From the NCBI RefSeq assembly GCF_020080835.1, contig NC_058163.1, positions 11,821,113 through 11,885,112 on the forward strand: DNA of 64,000 nucleotides, read 5' to 3'. The notes beneath the pieces are model-generated. The model did no database searches. It was given only the letters and a program-made list of their open reading frames with translations, and was not told the DNA's origin. Each line of letters opens with the position of its first letter. Position 1 is the stretch's first letter. Source of the stretch: Cotesia glomerata (lineage: Eukaryota > Arthropoda > Insecta > Hymenoptera > Braconidae). The position numbers and the translations under genes were made by a program. Of the stretch, positions 33,035 through 44,737 are shown piece after piece.

Positions 33035-33642
33035 CTCCATACTTAATATACTAATTAAATATTAACAAACAAATAAACCGAAATTAAAATTAAAACTTTA
33101 TCTAAGGAGGAAAAGGAAAAACTAATAACACCTTAATTCTTTCTTTTCCCATTTATTTAAATACTCCTTTTCATAAAAAAATTTTTTTTACACTAAACAA
33201 AATTCCCTCCTCCAGAATGCCTCGCCGGTTGGCCCCAAAGAATGAGAATCCCCACACGACGGATATGGTCAGCGAAACGTGAAACTCTAGAAACATACAA
33301 AAAAAAATTTTTTTTTAAAAATACCTTACGTTATAAAGAAAATTCAACTCACCCTTCAAAAATAACAAACAAAATTCTTATTGAATACAAATTCAATAAG
33401 TGCTCCCCGCAACCGTTCTAAATCGGAAAGGTTGGGAGCGATGAACTCCTCCTCGCCATCTGGATTCTCCAGCATATGGAGAAAGAAGAAGGTTGCTGCG
33501 CCCGAAACCTCAGGCCCAGCAGGCCCAAACAGAGCCATCCACTCCTCGACTAGATCCAGAGCCTCGTGTGGGGTAAGCGGACCAATCAAGCGACGTAAAA
33601 TCTTTACTCCCTGCCGCAAATCCTAAAAACAAAATCTTTTTT

Positions 33643-33674
<32 letters not shown>

Positions 33675-33960
33675 CAAACCCCTTTTCTCTCCTCGCCAAA
33701 TTCTATATATTTATACAAATTACTCTACTTACCCGCTCTCCAAACACAGCAGTAACGTACTGGAACCAAGTTCCATAATTTTCATAACACCTTTCAACGG
33801 GGTACATTTTTTTAAATTTTTCCCTCGCAGTACTAGACACGTACACTGTTTGACGAATACTGGCACTCCCAATTGACACTTGATAAGTCGCCACGAATAA
33901 AAATTAAAACCCTTGCTCAGCAAAATTTATAAAAGAACGCGAATAAAATTCAAACTTACA
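33035..33960 (-). CDS. Antisense multi-exon gene between env and the 3' LTR, unknown protein
   Basis: GC-richer islands in an AT-rich context are bounded by good splice signals on the minus strand: donor gtaagt after 33,960; acceptor ending 33,916; donor gtaagt after 33,733; acceptor ttttgtttttag ending 33,623; donor gtgagt after 33,353; acceptor gtatgtttctag ending 33,287; acceptor ttttcctccttag ending 33,102; donor gtaagt after 33,035. The exon ending at 33,733 (VSSTAREKFKKMYPVERCY..., TWFQYVTAVFGER) joins in phase 0 to the exon 33,622-33,353 (DLRQGVKILRRLIGPLTPHE..., NLSDLERLRGALIEF), stop at 33,358-33,356. The first ATG in that frame is near 33,808; the sequence upstream of it looks coding but lacks an ATG, so an earlier exon or start is unresolved. 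About 112-145 residues, no family recognised. Introns survive because the element's own RNA is the opposite strand. Confidence 0.55.
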
Positions 33961-34008
33961 CGCCAGATGACTAACTTAAATCATACCGCGAAAGACAAAA
34001 ACACCACC

Positions 34009-34015
34009 TATATAA
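34009..34015 (-). promoter_or_regulatory. TATA-like box for the antisense unit
   Basis: Minus-strand TTATATA, about 50 bases upstream of the first donor at 33,960. A start of transcription near 33,980-33,985 would give a very short 5' UTR exon. Weak evidence by itself in AT-rich DNA. Confidence 0.3.
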
Positions 34016-34354
34016 GATAACAACCTAAAAACAATACTACTACCGATAAATTAGAAATTCTGCGAAACAAAGCGCAAAAATTCAAAAGAAAGAATTCAAG
34101 TCAATACACATTTTATATAAGAACCATAATGTAACTAGAGATATATAATCATATAATTGTAAACATATATAATTTATCCTATACTATAAAACTATATATT
34201 TACACATGTAAAGGGCAGAAACGCACTCAATAACGAAATAAAAATTATTATTGTTAGAATAAGACTAATAAATATTATACAATTAATAAAAGTGAGGCGA
34301 TGCCTTTCCACCAAAGGAGAGACACCCGCAACTTCAAAAGAGGAGATGCCGAGG

Positions 34355-34376
34355 CACCCTTCTTTTGGGGGGATGT
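34355..34376 (+). promoter_or_regulatory. Polypurine tract of the errantivirus
   Basis: The run ttttggggggatgt lies immediately before the 3' LTR start TGTTATATCC, the usual place for plus-strand primer formation. Confidence 0.55.
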
Positions 34377-35394
34377 TGTTATATCCGGCGTTGCCTCATA
34401 TAACAAACAGGGTCTCTCCCTTCGATGAAAAGTACAACGCTTGCACTTTATTACAACGAAAAGTACAACGCTTGCACTTTATTAGTTTCGGCAATCACTC
34501 GGACAACACCTCGATGAAGAAATGAGCACACTGTCCACGTTCTGTCAAATTGCAATTTTAGACCAATAACAAAATTCAACTCCCTTCCGAAAATCACGAT
34601 CCGGGTGTATAAAACCACCAAACACCACGGATCAAATGTTCACTCTTTCATTAAAGAATACGAAGGAAGGTATCTTCGTAGAACCCGTGTGGGTCCTTAT
34701 ACCGCGTTACGTATAAGGCAGTATACAGCACTCGGTCGCGTATACAAAATCTAAATTCATCTCAACCTTTAATCTCATCTTCTACGAACCACGACAGTGT
34801 GCTTTTCGAGCAGAATCGAGGGCCCCGTGGCCGTAGTGATATCAAAATTATAACCTTTCGTCCTATTATCTGTTAACGGCGGATCTTAGTGTCTGTCAGA
34901 GTCGTTACTCTGTTTACGAACTCAATTTTAATAAACATTCTATCTGTCAAAACATAGAAATAAGTGATAGGTCATAAGTGAATTAGTGTACATTGAGTGC
35001 GTCTCGCCCATAGGGCGAATAATTGAATAAATCATAAAGACCAGAACTTCTTGTTTCACTTTATTCTAAATTAAGATCCTGAACCTCTTCGAGTACACTG
35101 ATCTACATCACGAGAGAAAGAGGAGAATCCAACCCAGGATCAACCGATCGACCAATTCAATTCGAATCAACTGGAAAAATCATAAAGGACAACTGTGAGT
35201 TCAGTATTTGATATCGACTTCCCTTTTAATTCGCCGTTGGAACTCCTGGTTACCGGGAGGCGTTCGAAATCCACAACAAAAATAAAACTCTTGTAGCTTG
35301 CCTACAAGAGAAAATCTATCTAAAAACGTGTCCGAGCCTCCTCAAGGCCCACACTACCAATAATTATTTAATTATAATTAATTCGGACATAACA
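34377..35394 (+). repeat. Errantivirus 3' LTR (complete)
   Basis: 1,018 bp, TGTTATATCCGG ... CGGACATAACA. The first 29 bases can fold (TGTTATAT ... ATATAACA). It matches the 5' LTR except for about nine small differences. Confidence 0.92.
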
Positions 35395-36931
35395 CAAGGA
35401 ATTTAAATAATGATAAAAAAAATACGGAAGATCTTTCTTTCATTTATTCTATATTAATTGGAAAACATTGTATAGATAAATTAAATACATGCGGATTATT
35501 AATAAATAATAAGTGCGTAGTTAAATTCCATTAAATTCTCAATTAAAATTAATTTTTAAATATAAATGCATTGGTTTAAATATATATCGAAGGATCAATA
35601 AATAATTAAATAATTAAAATATATTATATTCTTAATCAAAAAATGTATAAATTTATATATCAAATATGTCGATTTTGTTAGCAAAAAATAAGTCTCATAA
35701 AATATCTTGATTTAAGGGAACATTTAATTTCAGATGGTTTACGTTTTTCGATTATATTTCATTCTAAATATTTTAATATTCATGCAACAAATTATTAGGA
35801 ATGCTGAAGAATTTTTTTCTCTTAAATTAATTTGCAATTTGTTAACTAACTAACTCTTTGACTTTTAATCAGTACCTCTAATTTGAATCGATCGTTTTCT
35901 CTTTAAAGTATAAGAGAGAAGAGTCTGTATTCAAGAGATCTAGGGAGCCAGAAAAATATAGTAATTAGAACGGGACGCATGCATACACAATATGTCACGA
36001 CAAAGTTCTCAATTACACAACCTATTACAACGGATACCTTGATTAGCGCTATCCCTGTACAGCTCACACTGATACTCCTCGAGATGGACTTACGAGAAAG
36101 GTTTAAATCAAGCGTTATCGAGTCGAGTCGTGGTATGAGTCCGTGGATAGGAGTTTCCCGTGTTTTCTCTGCACTTCTCTGCACTTCTCGACCCATCGCC
36201 CCCAGACTGGACTAATAACGAGATTCAACTATACATTATATTTAAATTGTTAATTAATAATTTTATTTTAAAAAAAACCATTAGATCGCAGGAAATATTT
36301 ATTTAAATTTATAAAGTTCATGAATTTCTTCAATATCGCAAATCCTTGGAGTTAAGGATTTTATATTACCTTAAGCTTTTGAATTTAATTCAAATAATTT
36401 AATAAAATAAATTCTTTAATAATTAAAAAATTAAAAATATATTGTAAGCTCATAAGATTAAAATATATAATTAAAAGTTCAGAAAATGCAATGATTCAAC
36501 TTAGAGATACATTTCTACAATTATTAAGTTGAAATAATTTAGGTAAATCATATTTCTACTATCGAAAATCATTTTATTGAACTATCATTGAAGACAGATC
36601 AACCATATCCTTATAAAATTAATTTATATAAATTAAAGAAATTAATTTCCACTGATCGTCTAAGTGAATCGAAAAGAATTAATTTATTGTCTGAACAATA
36701 CTGGAATTTCAAAATTAACGTCTTAAATAAAGACTTTTTCACAAAATCAACCTATAAAAGAATAATATAGGTATTCATCAGTAACATGCAGTTTTCATTT
36801 ACGAATTTTGTAAAAAAAAAAGTAATTCATATGTGTTTTGTTAGGTTTACCACGCTCAGTTTTTATGCTGTGTAAGTCACGCCCATCATTAATGGTGGAG
36901 TTAGTCTTTACAAAAAAATGTTCACGCTCGG
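35395..36931. other. AT-rich intergenic DNA
   Basis: Mostly AT-rich. A distinct patch at about 35,930-36,225 is GC-richer, with overlapping open frames on both strands (78 and 97 codons) that resemble no family I know; it could be an untranslated first exon or promoter. A Lys-rich 60-codon frame at 36,588-36,770 is also unrecognised. Confidence 0.35.
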
Positions 36932-37596
36932 TGCGGCCAGATCGTGGCTAGAATTTGCGCTCTCCCTAGGGTTTCGCGCGTGCGCACACAACGAAACGGT
37001 TTTTGTTTGTGTGTCGGGAATAAAAATTCAAAATGTAGAAAATTTGAAAAACTATAAACGCAATTTTTTTAAAATATTTTCTTAGTTATGATTTTATCAA
37101 TGAACAAAGTTGAAAAATTGTAAAACGCCTACTACTGATTTCAGTATCATCTAATGAACATTTATTTTTCTTATCATTGAAATTTTGTAATCAATTAAAA
37201 ATTATTAATTGTAACAAAAAAAGCGGACACAAAATATGTAAATAAATATTAAACCTTAATCCTCCGATTGTATTTTTATTCATTAATAATTTTTGTGTTA
37301 TTATCTATAATTTTAATAATTAGTTATAATTAATAACCATTTATTATTAATAATAATTGTTAATTTTAATTTCTACTTGAAGATAATGAAATCAGCAGGC
37401 GTTTGACAATTTTTTAACTTTAGTCATTAATTAAATTATAACTAAAAAAATATTCTCTAAAAATTGCATTTATTGTTTTTCAAATTTTCTACAAGTGGAA
37501 TTTTTATTCCCGACACACCGACATCAACTGTTTCATCAAGTGCGTCACGCGCGAAACCCTAAGGAGAGGGTAAATTCTACTCACGATCTGGCCGCA
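36932..37596. mobile_element. Inverted-repeat element, 665 bp
   Basis: Left end TGCGGCCAGATCGTGGCTAG and right end ...CACGATCTGGCCGCA are inverted. Similarity continues for about 210 bp per arm: gggtttcgcgcgtg, gtgtcgggaataaaaattc, cttagttatgatttt, gcaggcgttt. The interior is AT-rich. Non-coding, MITE-like; no clear target duplication seen. Confidence 0.75.
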
Positions 37597-37782
37597 GTAT
37601 ATTTTCTCTTGTGTCTCGCAGTCGATCCCATACAGCTCCCGAGCGCTGAAGAGTTATAACAGACGAAAACTGAAGTCGTCAATGGTTAACTCGTCGAAAA
37701 GTATAAGTCTTAATTTAATTATATTATTATCAAACCATATAGTGAATACAGTATTAAGACATTTAGTTTCAAACCATTTATG

Positions 37783-37790
37783 TATAAAAG
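37783..37790 (+). promoter_or_regulatory. TATA box of the FLYWCH-MULE gene
   Basis: TATAAAAG lies 73 bases before the ATG at 37,856. An initiator-like sequence (cactctgcac) about 30 bases downstream would give a 5' UTR of about 40 bases. Confidence 0.55.
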
Positions 37791-37855
37791 CCACCGAGCC
37801 GTGATAAACACTCTGCACTTTATTTTATTAAATTACTATTCTTATAATAAAAAAT

Positions 37856-38902
37856 ATGTCTGAGAAGAGAATATTCTACAAAAACAAACATCAACGGATT
37901 AATTTTTCTGAGAAGATCTATGATGGATATGGTTATAATTTTTACAACCCAACAAAAACAGCAAGGTATGTATTGAACTAAAATCAAATTTACTTGAACT
38001 TTAAATGCTATCGGCTGTTATACTGTAAAAACGGCCTCATGGTGTTTATTGCAGTGTAGTTAAGGAACTCAAAAAATATAATCTAATTATTTTTTGCGTT
38101 TATAAATATTTTTTAACTGTAGAATCTTTAGCAGTTCTGGCTATTATTTGTTTTTCATTGAATTGGTTTTGTGTGATTAATGAATATTTGTGATACTCGC
38201 AAAATTTGATATAGTGAAATAAACATTTTGATAAATCAAATAATATTGTGTCACAGCTTCCATAGTAAAAGGAACGTTTATTTATTCGATTATTTTGACC
38301 CTATTTATTGTTTTTCTCTGAATTAATATTTATATGAAATATATGCTATATGATCGCTTATCTAAAAGAAAGGTTATTTGAAATTACCTTTCATAATTAA
38401 TTAATTAAATACTATAGAAAATCTTTTATTACGCATTTATAAGTGTTTTTGTAGTTATAGATATTGATTTTTAAAAAATAATGTAAATAATTTGTCAAAA
38501 GTTAATAGATATATATTGAATTTGGTTTGTTAACTATCTATTAATTAAATATTAAAAAATGTTATAAAATTAAAACAAATCTTTATGTTTTTGTCAATGA
38601 TTTTCTAACATGTCGTCTGTGTTAGACTAATGAAAGTTGGAAAAAATTTCCGATATCTAATGAATTAGTTTTATAATTTCTCTCCATTTTAACAGGTATG
38701 TCAGGTGCTTCGACCGTTCTTCTCTAGGGTGTCCTGCCCATGGTAAAATGCAAAATGGTAAACCAGTCTTAACAGTGGGCCATAATCATAAGATGAATCC
38801 CAATCTGCAATTATATTCAAATTTCCAAAATGAATTGTTTAAAGCGACGGTGTCACGTCCTCATGGATATATGCGCCAAATTTACAACTTCCACAGTCAA
38901 AC
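37856..38902 (+). CDS. Exons 1-2 of the FLYWCH-MULE gene (zinc finger)
   Basis: Exon 1 ends ...GCA AG at 37,965 (donor gtatgt); exon 2 starts 38,696 after tttaacag. The split arginine codon AG|G restores the finger strand RYVRC. Exon 2 ends in phase 2 at 38,902 (donor gtaaat). Confidence 0.7.
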
Positions 38903-39251
38903 GTAAATATCAAACAAAATTTTTAAATCTTAACTACTTATTTATTATTTACAATTGACAAGTGATCATCGTGAAAAAATGTTCAAAAATGGATCATTTT
39001 GAAGTTATTGTCACGAATTTTATAAGAAGTTATCGATTTATATATCACAGAACCAAAAAATTAAGTTGATTGAAAATAAATAAATAATTTTCTTGCCCGA
39101 AAAAAAATCATTTAGAAGAAATTCATTATCTTGATTTAAGTAGAGAATTCTTAAACTACGCAATTTTTCTGGATGTAAGTAAATTTTACTTGATTCAAGA
39201 ATTTTTTAATTTCGATTGCAGACAATGAATCTCTTCAGAACGATTTTCTTG

Positions 39252-39353
39252 ACCCTGATTAAAAAAACTAATTTGAAATCATCTGATCTGAATACTATAT
39301 AGATATACGTTTAACATAGAGGTAATAATTCCAAATCATCTTTCTGAATTAGG
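39252..39353 (+). repeat. Short CCCTGATT-bounded repeat, copy 1
   Basis: Unit of about 100 bp beginning ccctgattaaaaaaac and ending tttctgaattaggg; inner phrase atactatatagatatacgtt taacat. Inverted copy at 43,974-44,095. Confidence 0.55.
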
Positions 39354-40303
39354 GAAAACAAGAATTTTTTTCTTGAATCAAGTTAATTTTGTAATTTCAC
39401 GTAAGATTTCATCAAAAATTAAGCTGTATCAAAACTTAAAATTTTAAGGTTTTACTAAATCAAAGTAATCATTTTAATCTACAACAATAGCCGATTTTAT
39501 TTATATTTTATGATTTATCGATTATAAATAATTATCTCGGATTAATTTAATAAATGTCCGGGCAAAAATTTTTGCTCTTGAATCTATAAGTAGATTAAAT
39601 AATTCGGATGAAAAAAAAAAAAAAAAAAAAAAAAGCTTTGGTTTATAATTTTTATTTGTTTTGTTCAGAAACCCCATAAGTCAGTCAACTTTAAAATTAT
39701 GATTAATTTATTCACTTTATGCTAAGTTTAAAAAAATGATATTGGCTATCTTGAAAAATTGGGTAGTTTTGACTTATAGAGTTTCTAAAATAAACAATTT
39801 TGATATACTGACAATGATAACTAGATCTAAATTTCTACTCAAATTGTTCATTAGAATCCGTCTGCATTGTCGTTATAAAAAACTGTGTTGTATAACATCC
39901 AGACCAGATGATTCTTCGTTTAAAAAATGTTGCAGTTCAAATACTGGAAAATAGTTATTTTTAAATTATTGATACATATTATTTGAGGTTGAAAGTGTAC
40001 TACAAGCTTTATTTCACAGCTTGAAGAGTTCAAGAACTTGTAAACATGTATAGAAAATTTACGAGCGTCAGAAATACAAAAAAAAAAGTGAAAAGTTTTA
40101 AAAATAGTAATGCAGAGTCAACTGTTTTGCAAACCATTTACGGCACATTACTGTTTTGCATAATTTTTCAATATTAATATATGTCACTCATTTATAAAAA
40201 TTTACCCAGATAATATTATTATAAAAATAATAATGTAAAATGATGTATGTATACAGTCTATGTAAAATTATAATAACTTGAATGTTTTATCCGTGATGAC
40301 TAG

Positions 40304-41200
40304 GCATTATGAAGCATCCAGAAAATATACTTGGGTAAAAATGGAATCTGTGATGCATGGTTGGAGGCGCAATGATCGTCCTCGAAATCCACCGATACCG
40401 CAGACTTTTTTGGAATTCGCCGAATTATTGAGGATGCCAGAGTATGCTCATCTGATCAGCTACCCCCAAGGTCAAGTAAGCGTCTCAACCATGGAAGCAA
40501 CTGATGGAAGTTTAGTGAGCGTATTATATAATGGCGACTTCCTAGCATCAATAGAAACGGCCAATACCTTGTTCATGGATTGAACATTCAAGAGTACGCC
40601 GATCAAGCCGAAAGCATACCAATTTTTTACAATTCTTGCTTCAGTAAAGAACAAGGTATATTTATTTGATAAAACGTTATAAGACCTAAAATAATTGGTG
40701 ATTAAGAAGCTATTAAACTGAAATTTCTTCAAAGTTTATGTTCTATTTTATTGTGTACAAACTGTAAACTCAAAAAGAACGCATGTCCTATACTTTCATG
40801 CTCATAAATTTTATGACACATGTCTAATTATTCTCACCTACATTTTTTTTAGAGCATTTTCAACTTTACTGTTTTACTAGTGTTTATTTTTATTCTTAAT
40901 AGCACACAATTATTTAAAATTTCTTACATTCTGTATTTGCATGTCTTATCTTATAATGATATGACTAAATGATTACGAATTTTGATTTAATAAATATAGG
41001 CTTTGCCCGTGTGTTGGATGCTAATGACTAGAAAATCAGCTGCTGCCTACAAAGTAGGTTTAGAATATTTCAAAGAGCAGGTAGCTCCCCACATTGTTCC
41101 TAACACGATCATGACTGATTTTGAAAGTGGTTTGAAGGCCGCACTTAACACAATATATCCAGAAGCGGAACATAAGGGTTGCTACTTCCACTTTTGTCAA
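40304..41200 (+). CDS. Exons 3-4 of the FLYWCH-MULE gene (transposase core)
   Basis: Exon 3 (40,304-40,655) begins after gatgactag and completes a threonine codon from exon 2. It contains the in-frame TGA. Exon 4 (41,000-41,200) begins after aaatatag and ends before gtaagt, phase 0 on both sides. It holds the second catalytic Asp (TDFE) and the C...H pair of MULE transposases. Confidence 0.7.
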
Positions 41201-42424
41201 GTAAGTTGTTATACATTTTTTGGAATTTTTTTGTCTGTACACGGATAAAATTAAATTATACAGTCTATGATACTGAAATTTAATATCAGCTATATGAAAT
41301 GATAATAAAATTTTCAGTAGTAAGATAATTGGTTTGATTATTAAAAATTTATAATAGTATCAAATATTAATTTTTATAATCGAAGAGATAGTTACTGAAA
41401 CTATCTGAAGTTAGTCAAATTTGGAAACGAATAATAATATTAACTTATTTATTTATTTAAATCTTTTATTCTTATCTTTACTTAAGCTAATATGTATATT
41501 TTGTTCTTTAAATGATTGAAATAAGTAACAACACAATCCTTTAAATCTGAAAATTATAAAAATTTGAAAATATTGGAGCTGTTATTGATTACTTTGAATG
41601 ATGATTGAGTATAAGCATCAAAATAGTAATTATTGGTGCCATTTTTTGCGGGAAAATTTGACTTTGAACAATAGATTTAACTCTTAATAGCACTTACTTA
41701 AATGAATTTATTTTTTTCTGAACGAAATTTAGTTGACACTACTTGTGTGTTGGTTTTATATTTTACTAAACTACAGAGCGATTTAACGATAGTCATAATT
41801 TGATATCTTATAGCTCAAGCTGTAGCAAAGTATTATTTGAATAGACTAGATCTAGAGCTAGAAAATGTTCAAATATAGTCCACAATTCGGTTGTTAATTG
41901 ACAAAAACATCCAAAATTAATAGATTCAATAAATTTTAATTATTTTTTTAACTGTTTTAGTAAATTTCTCGCCAAAAATGACACTAATCCTACACTGGAC
42001 TACAACTGCTTGTAGCGTATTCAGAAATGTATCCATGGTAACGCCAATGCTTGCAATTTTTTAATATTTTTTACTAGCTCAAATAGTAATTATTATTTTG
42101 GCTGATTACGATTTACAATTTTGATAATATTTATAATTTGTTATGATTTATGATAATGAAAGTTATTATTGCCGATTATCATCAATAATTGTAGAATTTA
42201 CCATACGATTGGTAAATACTGCACTTCAGATTGATAATTTAATAATTTAAATAGTATTCACGACTATCAAATGCAGTTTAAAGATTTCATTCAAAGAAGA
42301 TAATAATCTCTACTGTGAAATTCTCTCCGTGCAGTGTTAACAATTTAAATATTTTAAATAAATTTGTTTTCAAATCAAAATGTTGTTTGCATTAATTTTA
42401 TCACATATTTCATAAATACAACAG

Positions 42425-42761
42425 GCGTTGATGAAAAAATTAAAGAAGCTCCAACTGCTGACGGTAATACGAACATGCAAGTACAGACAGATTGTCATTA
42501 GAAAATTTATGAGTCTAGCATTACTGCCAGCTGATGACATTCCACGTGCCTATCAGTGGTTACTACGTAATATTCCTGACGCCATGAAAAATGAACTAAC
42601 GCCATTTATTACTTACTTTAATGACGAATGGATCACACGAAGTTCACCAAAGTGGTGGAGTGTATATAATCTGAATCATCGAACAAACAATTTGACTGAA
42701 TCTTACAACAAAAAGGCAAATCAACAATTGGGTGAACACCCTTCAGTATGGATTTTTACAG
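42425..42761 (+). CDS. Exon 5 of the FLYWCH-MULE gene
   Basis: Starts after aaatacaacag and ends phase 1 before gtaaat. It encodes the helical post-core region and WWSVYNLNHRTNNLTESYN, the usual MULE signature with the last acidic residue. Confidence 0.7.
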
Positions 42762-43293
42762 GTAAATAACTTGAGTTTACTACATTTAGCTTCTCTTTAT
42801 CATGAACATCAAACGATTAGGACAGTTTGACAATTCGATAGTTTTACCTCAATTATAGATCTATGTTAGGATTATAAAATATTTGCAACTTTAACTCAGA
42901 CAAAGTAATTACTGAAAATAAGCAGGACTTGTTCTTCAAATAAAAAGTTGAAAAGAAAGAAATCAAAAATTTCTGTCTTACAAAGATTTTCCAACCTTTT
43001 TTTTCTTAATTTAAATGCTACTTCTTTAGCCCTATTAGATAGTAAAAAGTGTATCATTTAATGTACTTTTCACTGTGAAATAGTGACTCATCAATACTAA
43101 ATAGTGGTTTTCGCGATTTACAAATTTGAAGAGATCATGTTGATTAAAGTGGGCACATTTGATGATTCCATTGAAATTTCGAATGTTTTTGCATGTCCAA
43201 ACAATTATTAAAAATTAAATTACAAAAAAATGAATTTAGGTTGCCTATTAATGAAAAGATCACACTCATAATTTCAATCTCTTATGATTACAG

Positions 43294-43550
43294 AGAGACT
43301 AACAAATCTGCAAGCAGTTACTCACATTGAGTATCTGTCTCTGATGGATGGTGAACTCATTACGCCACAACGCCAAACAGCTGAAGAAGTTTATCGTGAA
43401 GCTAAAATTCAGAAGATTTGGGAAATGTATAGTTCAGGAGGATTACCCTTAGAGAGCTTTTTTGCCTGCGCGAGTGATTTTTCAAACGCCTTCAGAGCAC
43501 AAAAATATATATTTCTAAGTAAACAAAAAAACTTGCTTAAATTAATCTAA
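43294..43550 (+). CDS. Exon 6 of the FLYWCH-MULE gene (C terminus)
   Basis: Starts after gattacag, joining ACA G|AG to keep frame. It ends at TAA 43,548-43,550, or is spliced from 43,521 (ttctaa|gtaaac) to a later exon. Confidence 0.55.
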
Positions 43551-43973
43551 AAACTTAAAATATAACAAACAAATTAAAAAACTGTTTTTCGACAAAGAAA
43601 AAAAATACTTTCGTCTAAAGAATTATTTGATAAAAATTTTTATTAACATTATTATGAATCGCTATCTTCATGATTAAAAACAAAATATATAATATTTGCG
43701 GACAAAGAGAAAATCAATGTACTTGAATCGAATAAAAATTTATTCAATTAGTCATCAAATTCTTGATTCGAGAATAAGTATTTTTGTACTAAGGAAATTT
43801 TTTTAATAGAACTAATTTTTTTTTAGTGTATAGCTTGATCAGTTGAATCCTCGTAAAAAATGGTAGCATCGAAATGAAAAAAAATTCATTTTAAAGCTCT
43901 AAGTTTCAATCTCAAAAATACATTACTAATACTTTTTATGAAGGATAGTTATTGTATAATCACAAAAAACATC

Positions 43974-44095
43974 CCTGATTTAGAAAGATAATTTGGAATT
44001 GTTACCTCCATGTTAAATGTATATCTATATAGTATTTAAATCAGATGCTTTTTAATTATTTAAAATGATTTCAAATTCGATTTCTTAATCAGGTT
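43974..44095 (-). repeat. Short CCCTGATT-bounded repeat, copy 2 (inverted)
   Basis: Reverse complement begins cctgattaagaaatcg and ends tttctaaatcaggg, with the same inner phrase atactatatagatatacatt. The pair brackets exons 3-6 of the MULE gene. Confidence 0.55.
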
Positions 44096-44410
44096 TATAA
44101 GGGAAACGTATTTCCTGTATCCAAAAATAAATGATAACTTATTCAGATATTCAACAAACTTTTGCATCAGTTAGACTGGATAAATAATACTTCATATCAC
44201 TTCACAATGATTTTGAGCCACATCAGTCTTTAATAAGGAATTTCAAATCTTGACTTCAAAAAAAAAAATATTTATTGACTAGAGATATATTACTCTAAAA
44301 ATATAAATAAGAGTTGATAATTTCATTATTTCGTCTATTTTTTAGAAAATGTATTAGTTTAGTAAACGATCAAAACGAAACATTAGATTAACGATTTTTT
44401 TCTATTACAG

Positions 44411-44737
44411 ATAATAATGATGAACAAAATGATTACGAACGTTTAATTTTGTTTGTGGAAATCGACGTATTTGACTTATGATTATAAAGAGGTAATTACT
44501 TTTTTTAAGTTAAACTTTTGAACATTAAAATGTAATAAATAATAATAATGAAATTTTCAAATTTAAGTTGTGACCTATTGTAAAATTATGTAATTTTCAG
44601 ATATCAACTTGGAGCAAGTATTCCGGGCAAGACCTACAGTTCAAAATGATGAGGTCATAATCGCAAGAAGAAGCTTTGAAGATCATCAATACGCTGAAGA
44701 ATTTAGGACTGCTACATCTGACGAGGAATCCGAGTGA
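44411..44737 (+). CDS. Two candidate exons of an acidic C terminus
   Basis: 44,411-44,491 (after ttctattacag, before gtaatt) is exactly 81 nt and begins with the two bases needed to follow a phase-1 exon. It reads NNNDEQNDYERLILFVE and then meets TGA at 44,479-44,481. 44,601-44,737 (after gtaattttcag) reads INLEQVFRARPTVQND and ends FRTATSDEESE-stop. Both have exon-like signals and could extend the MULE gene or be remnants of a neighbour. The stop in the first makes the joint reading doubtful. Confidence 0.35.

Larger units (their letters stand above)
21656..35394 (+). mobile_element. Errantivirus-like LTR element with env (Ty3/gypsy lineage)
   Basis: LTR - primer site - leader - gag - protease - RT - RNase H - linker - macro domain - integrase - env - antisense unit - polypurine tract - LTR, about 13.7 kb against the usual 7-8 kb for insect errantiviruses. 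LTRs differ at about nine small sites over about 965 aligned bp by hand comparison (about 1 percent), so the insertion is young; nevertheless gag, pol and env each have frame breaks. The strand is A/C-rich throughout. The left end lies in the assembly gap, so the target-site duplication cannot be read. Confidence 0.9.
37856..43550 (+). pseudogene. FLYWCH zinc finger / MULE transposase gene, six exons, one in-frame stop
   Basis: Exons 37,856-37,965; 38,696-38,902; 40,304-40,655; 41,000-41,200; 42,425-42,761; 43,294-43,550. All junctions are GT-AG and all phases agree, giving 1,464 nt (487 codons plus stop). Residues about 15-75 form a FLYWCH-type finger (IYDGYGYNFY, RYVRC...CPAHG...GHNH). The middle is a MULE transposase core: first Asp in FMD-stop-TFKST, second in MTDFESGLKAAL, then GCYFHFCQ; the third acid is probably in NNLTESYNKK. 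A TGA at 40,581-40,583 (codon 199) sits where Gly normally follows the first Asp; a single G-to-T change explains it. The compact introns and TATA promoter suggest a host-like gene derived from a Mutator-type element, or an intron-bearing element. A splice at 43,521 to downstream exons is possible. Read as pseudogene unless the stop is an error. Confidence 0.75.

Noticed and set aside
35903..36215. Overlapping open frames on both strands (97 and 78 codons)
   Set aside because: Opposite-strand pairs of similar length in a GC-richer patch; no motif, no splice or promoter context, no way to choose.
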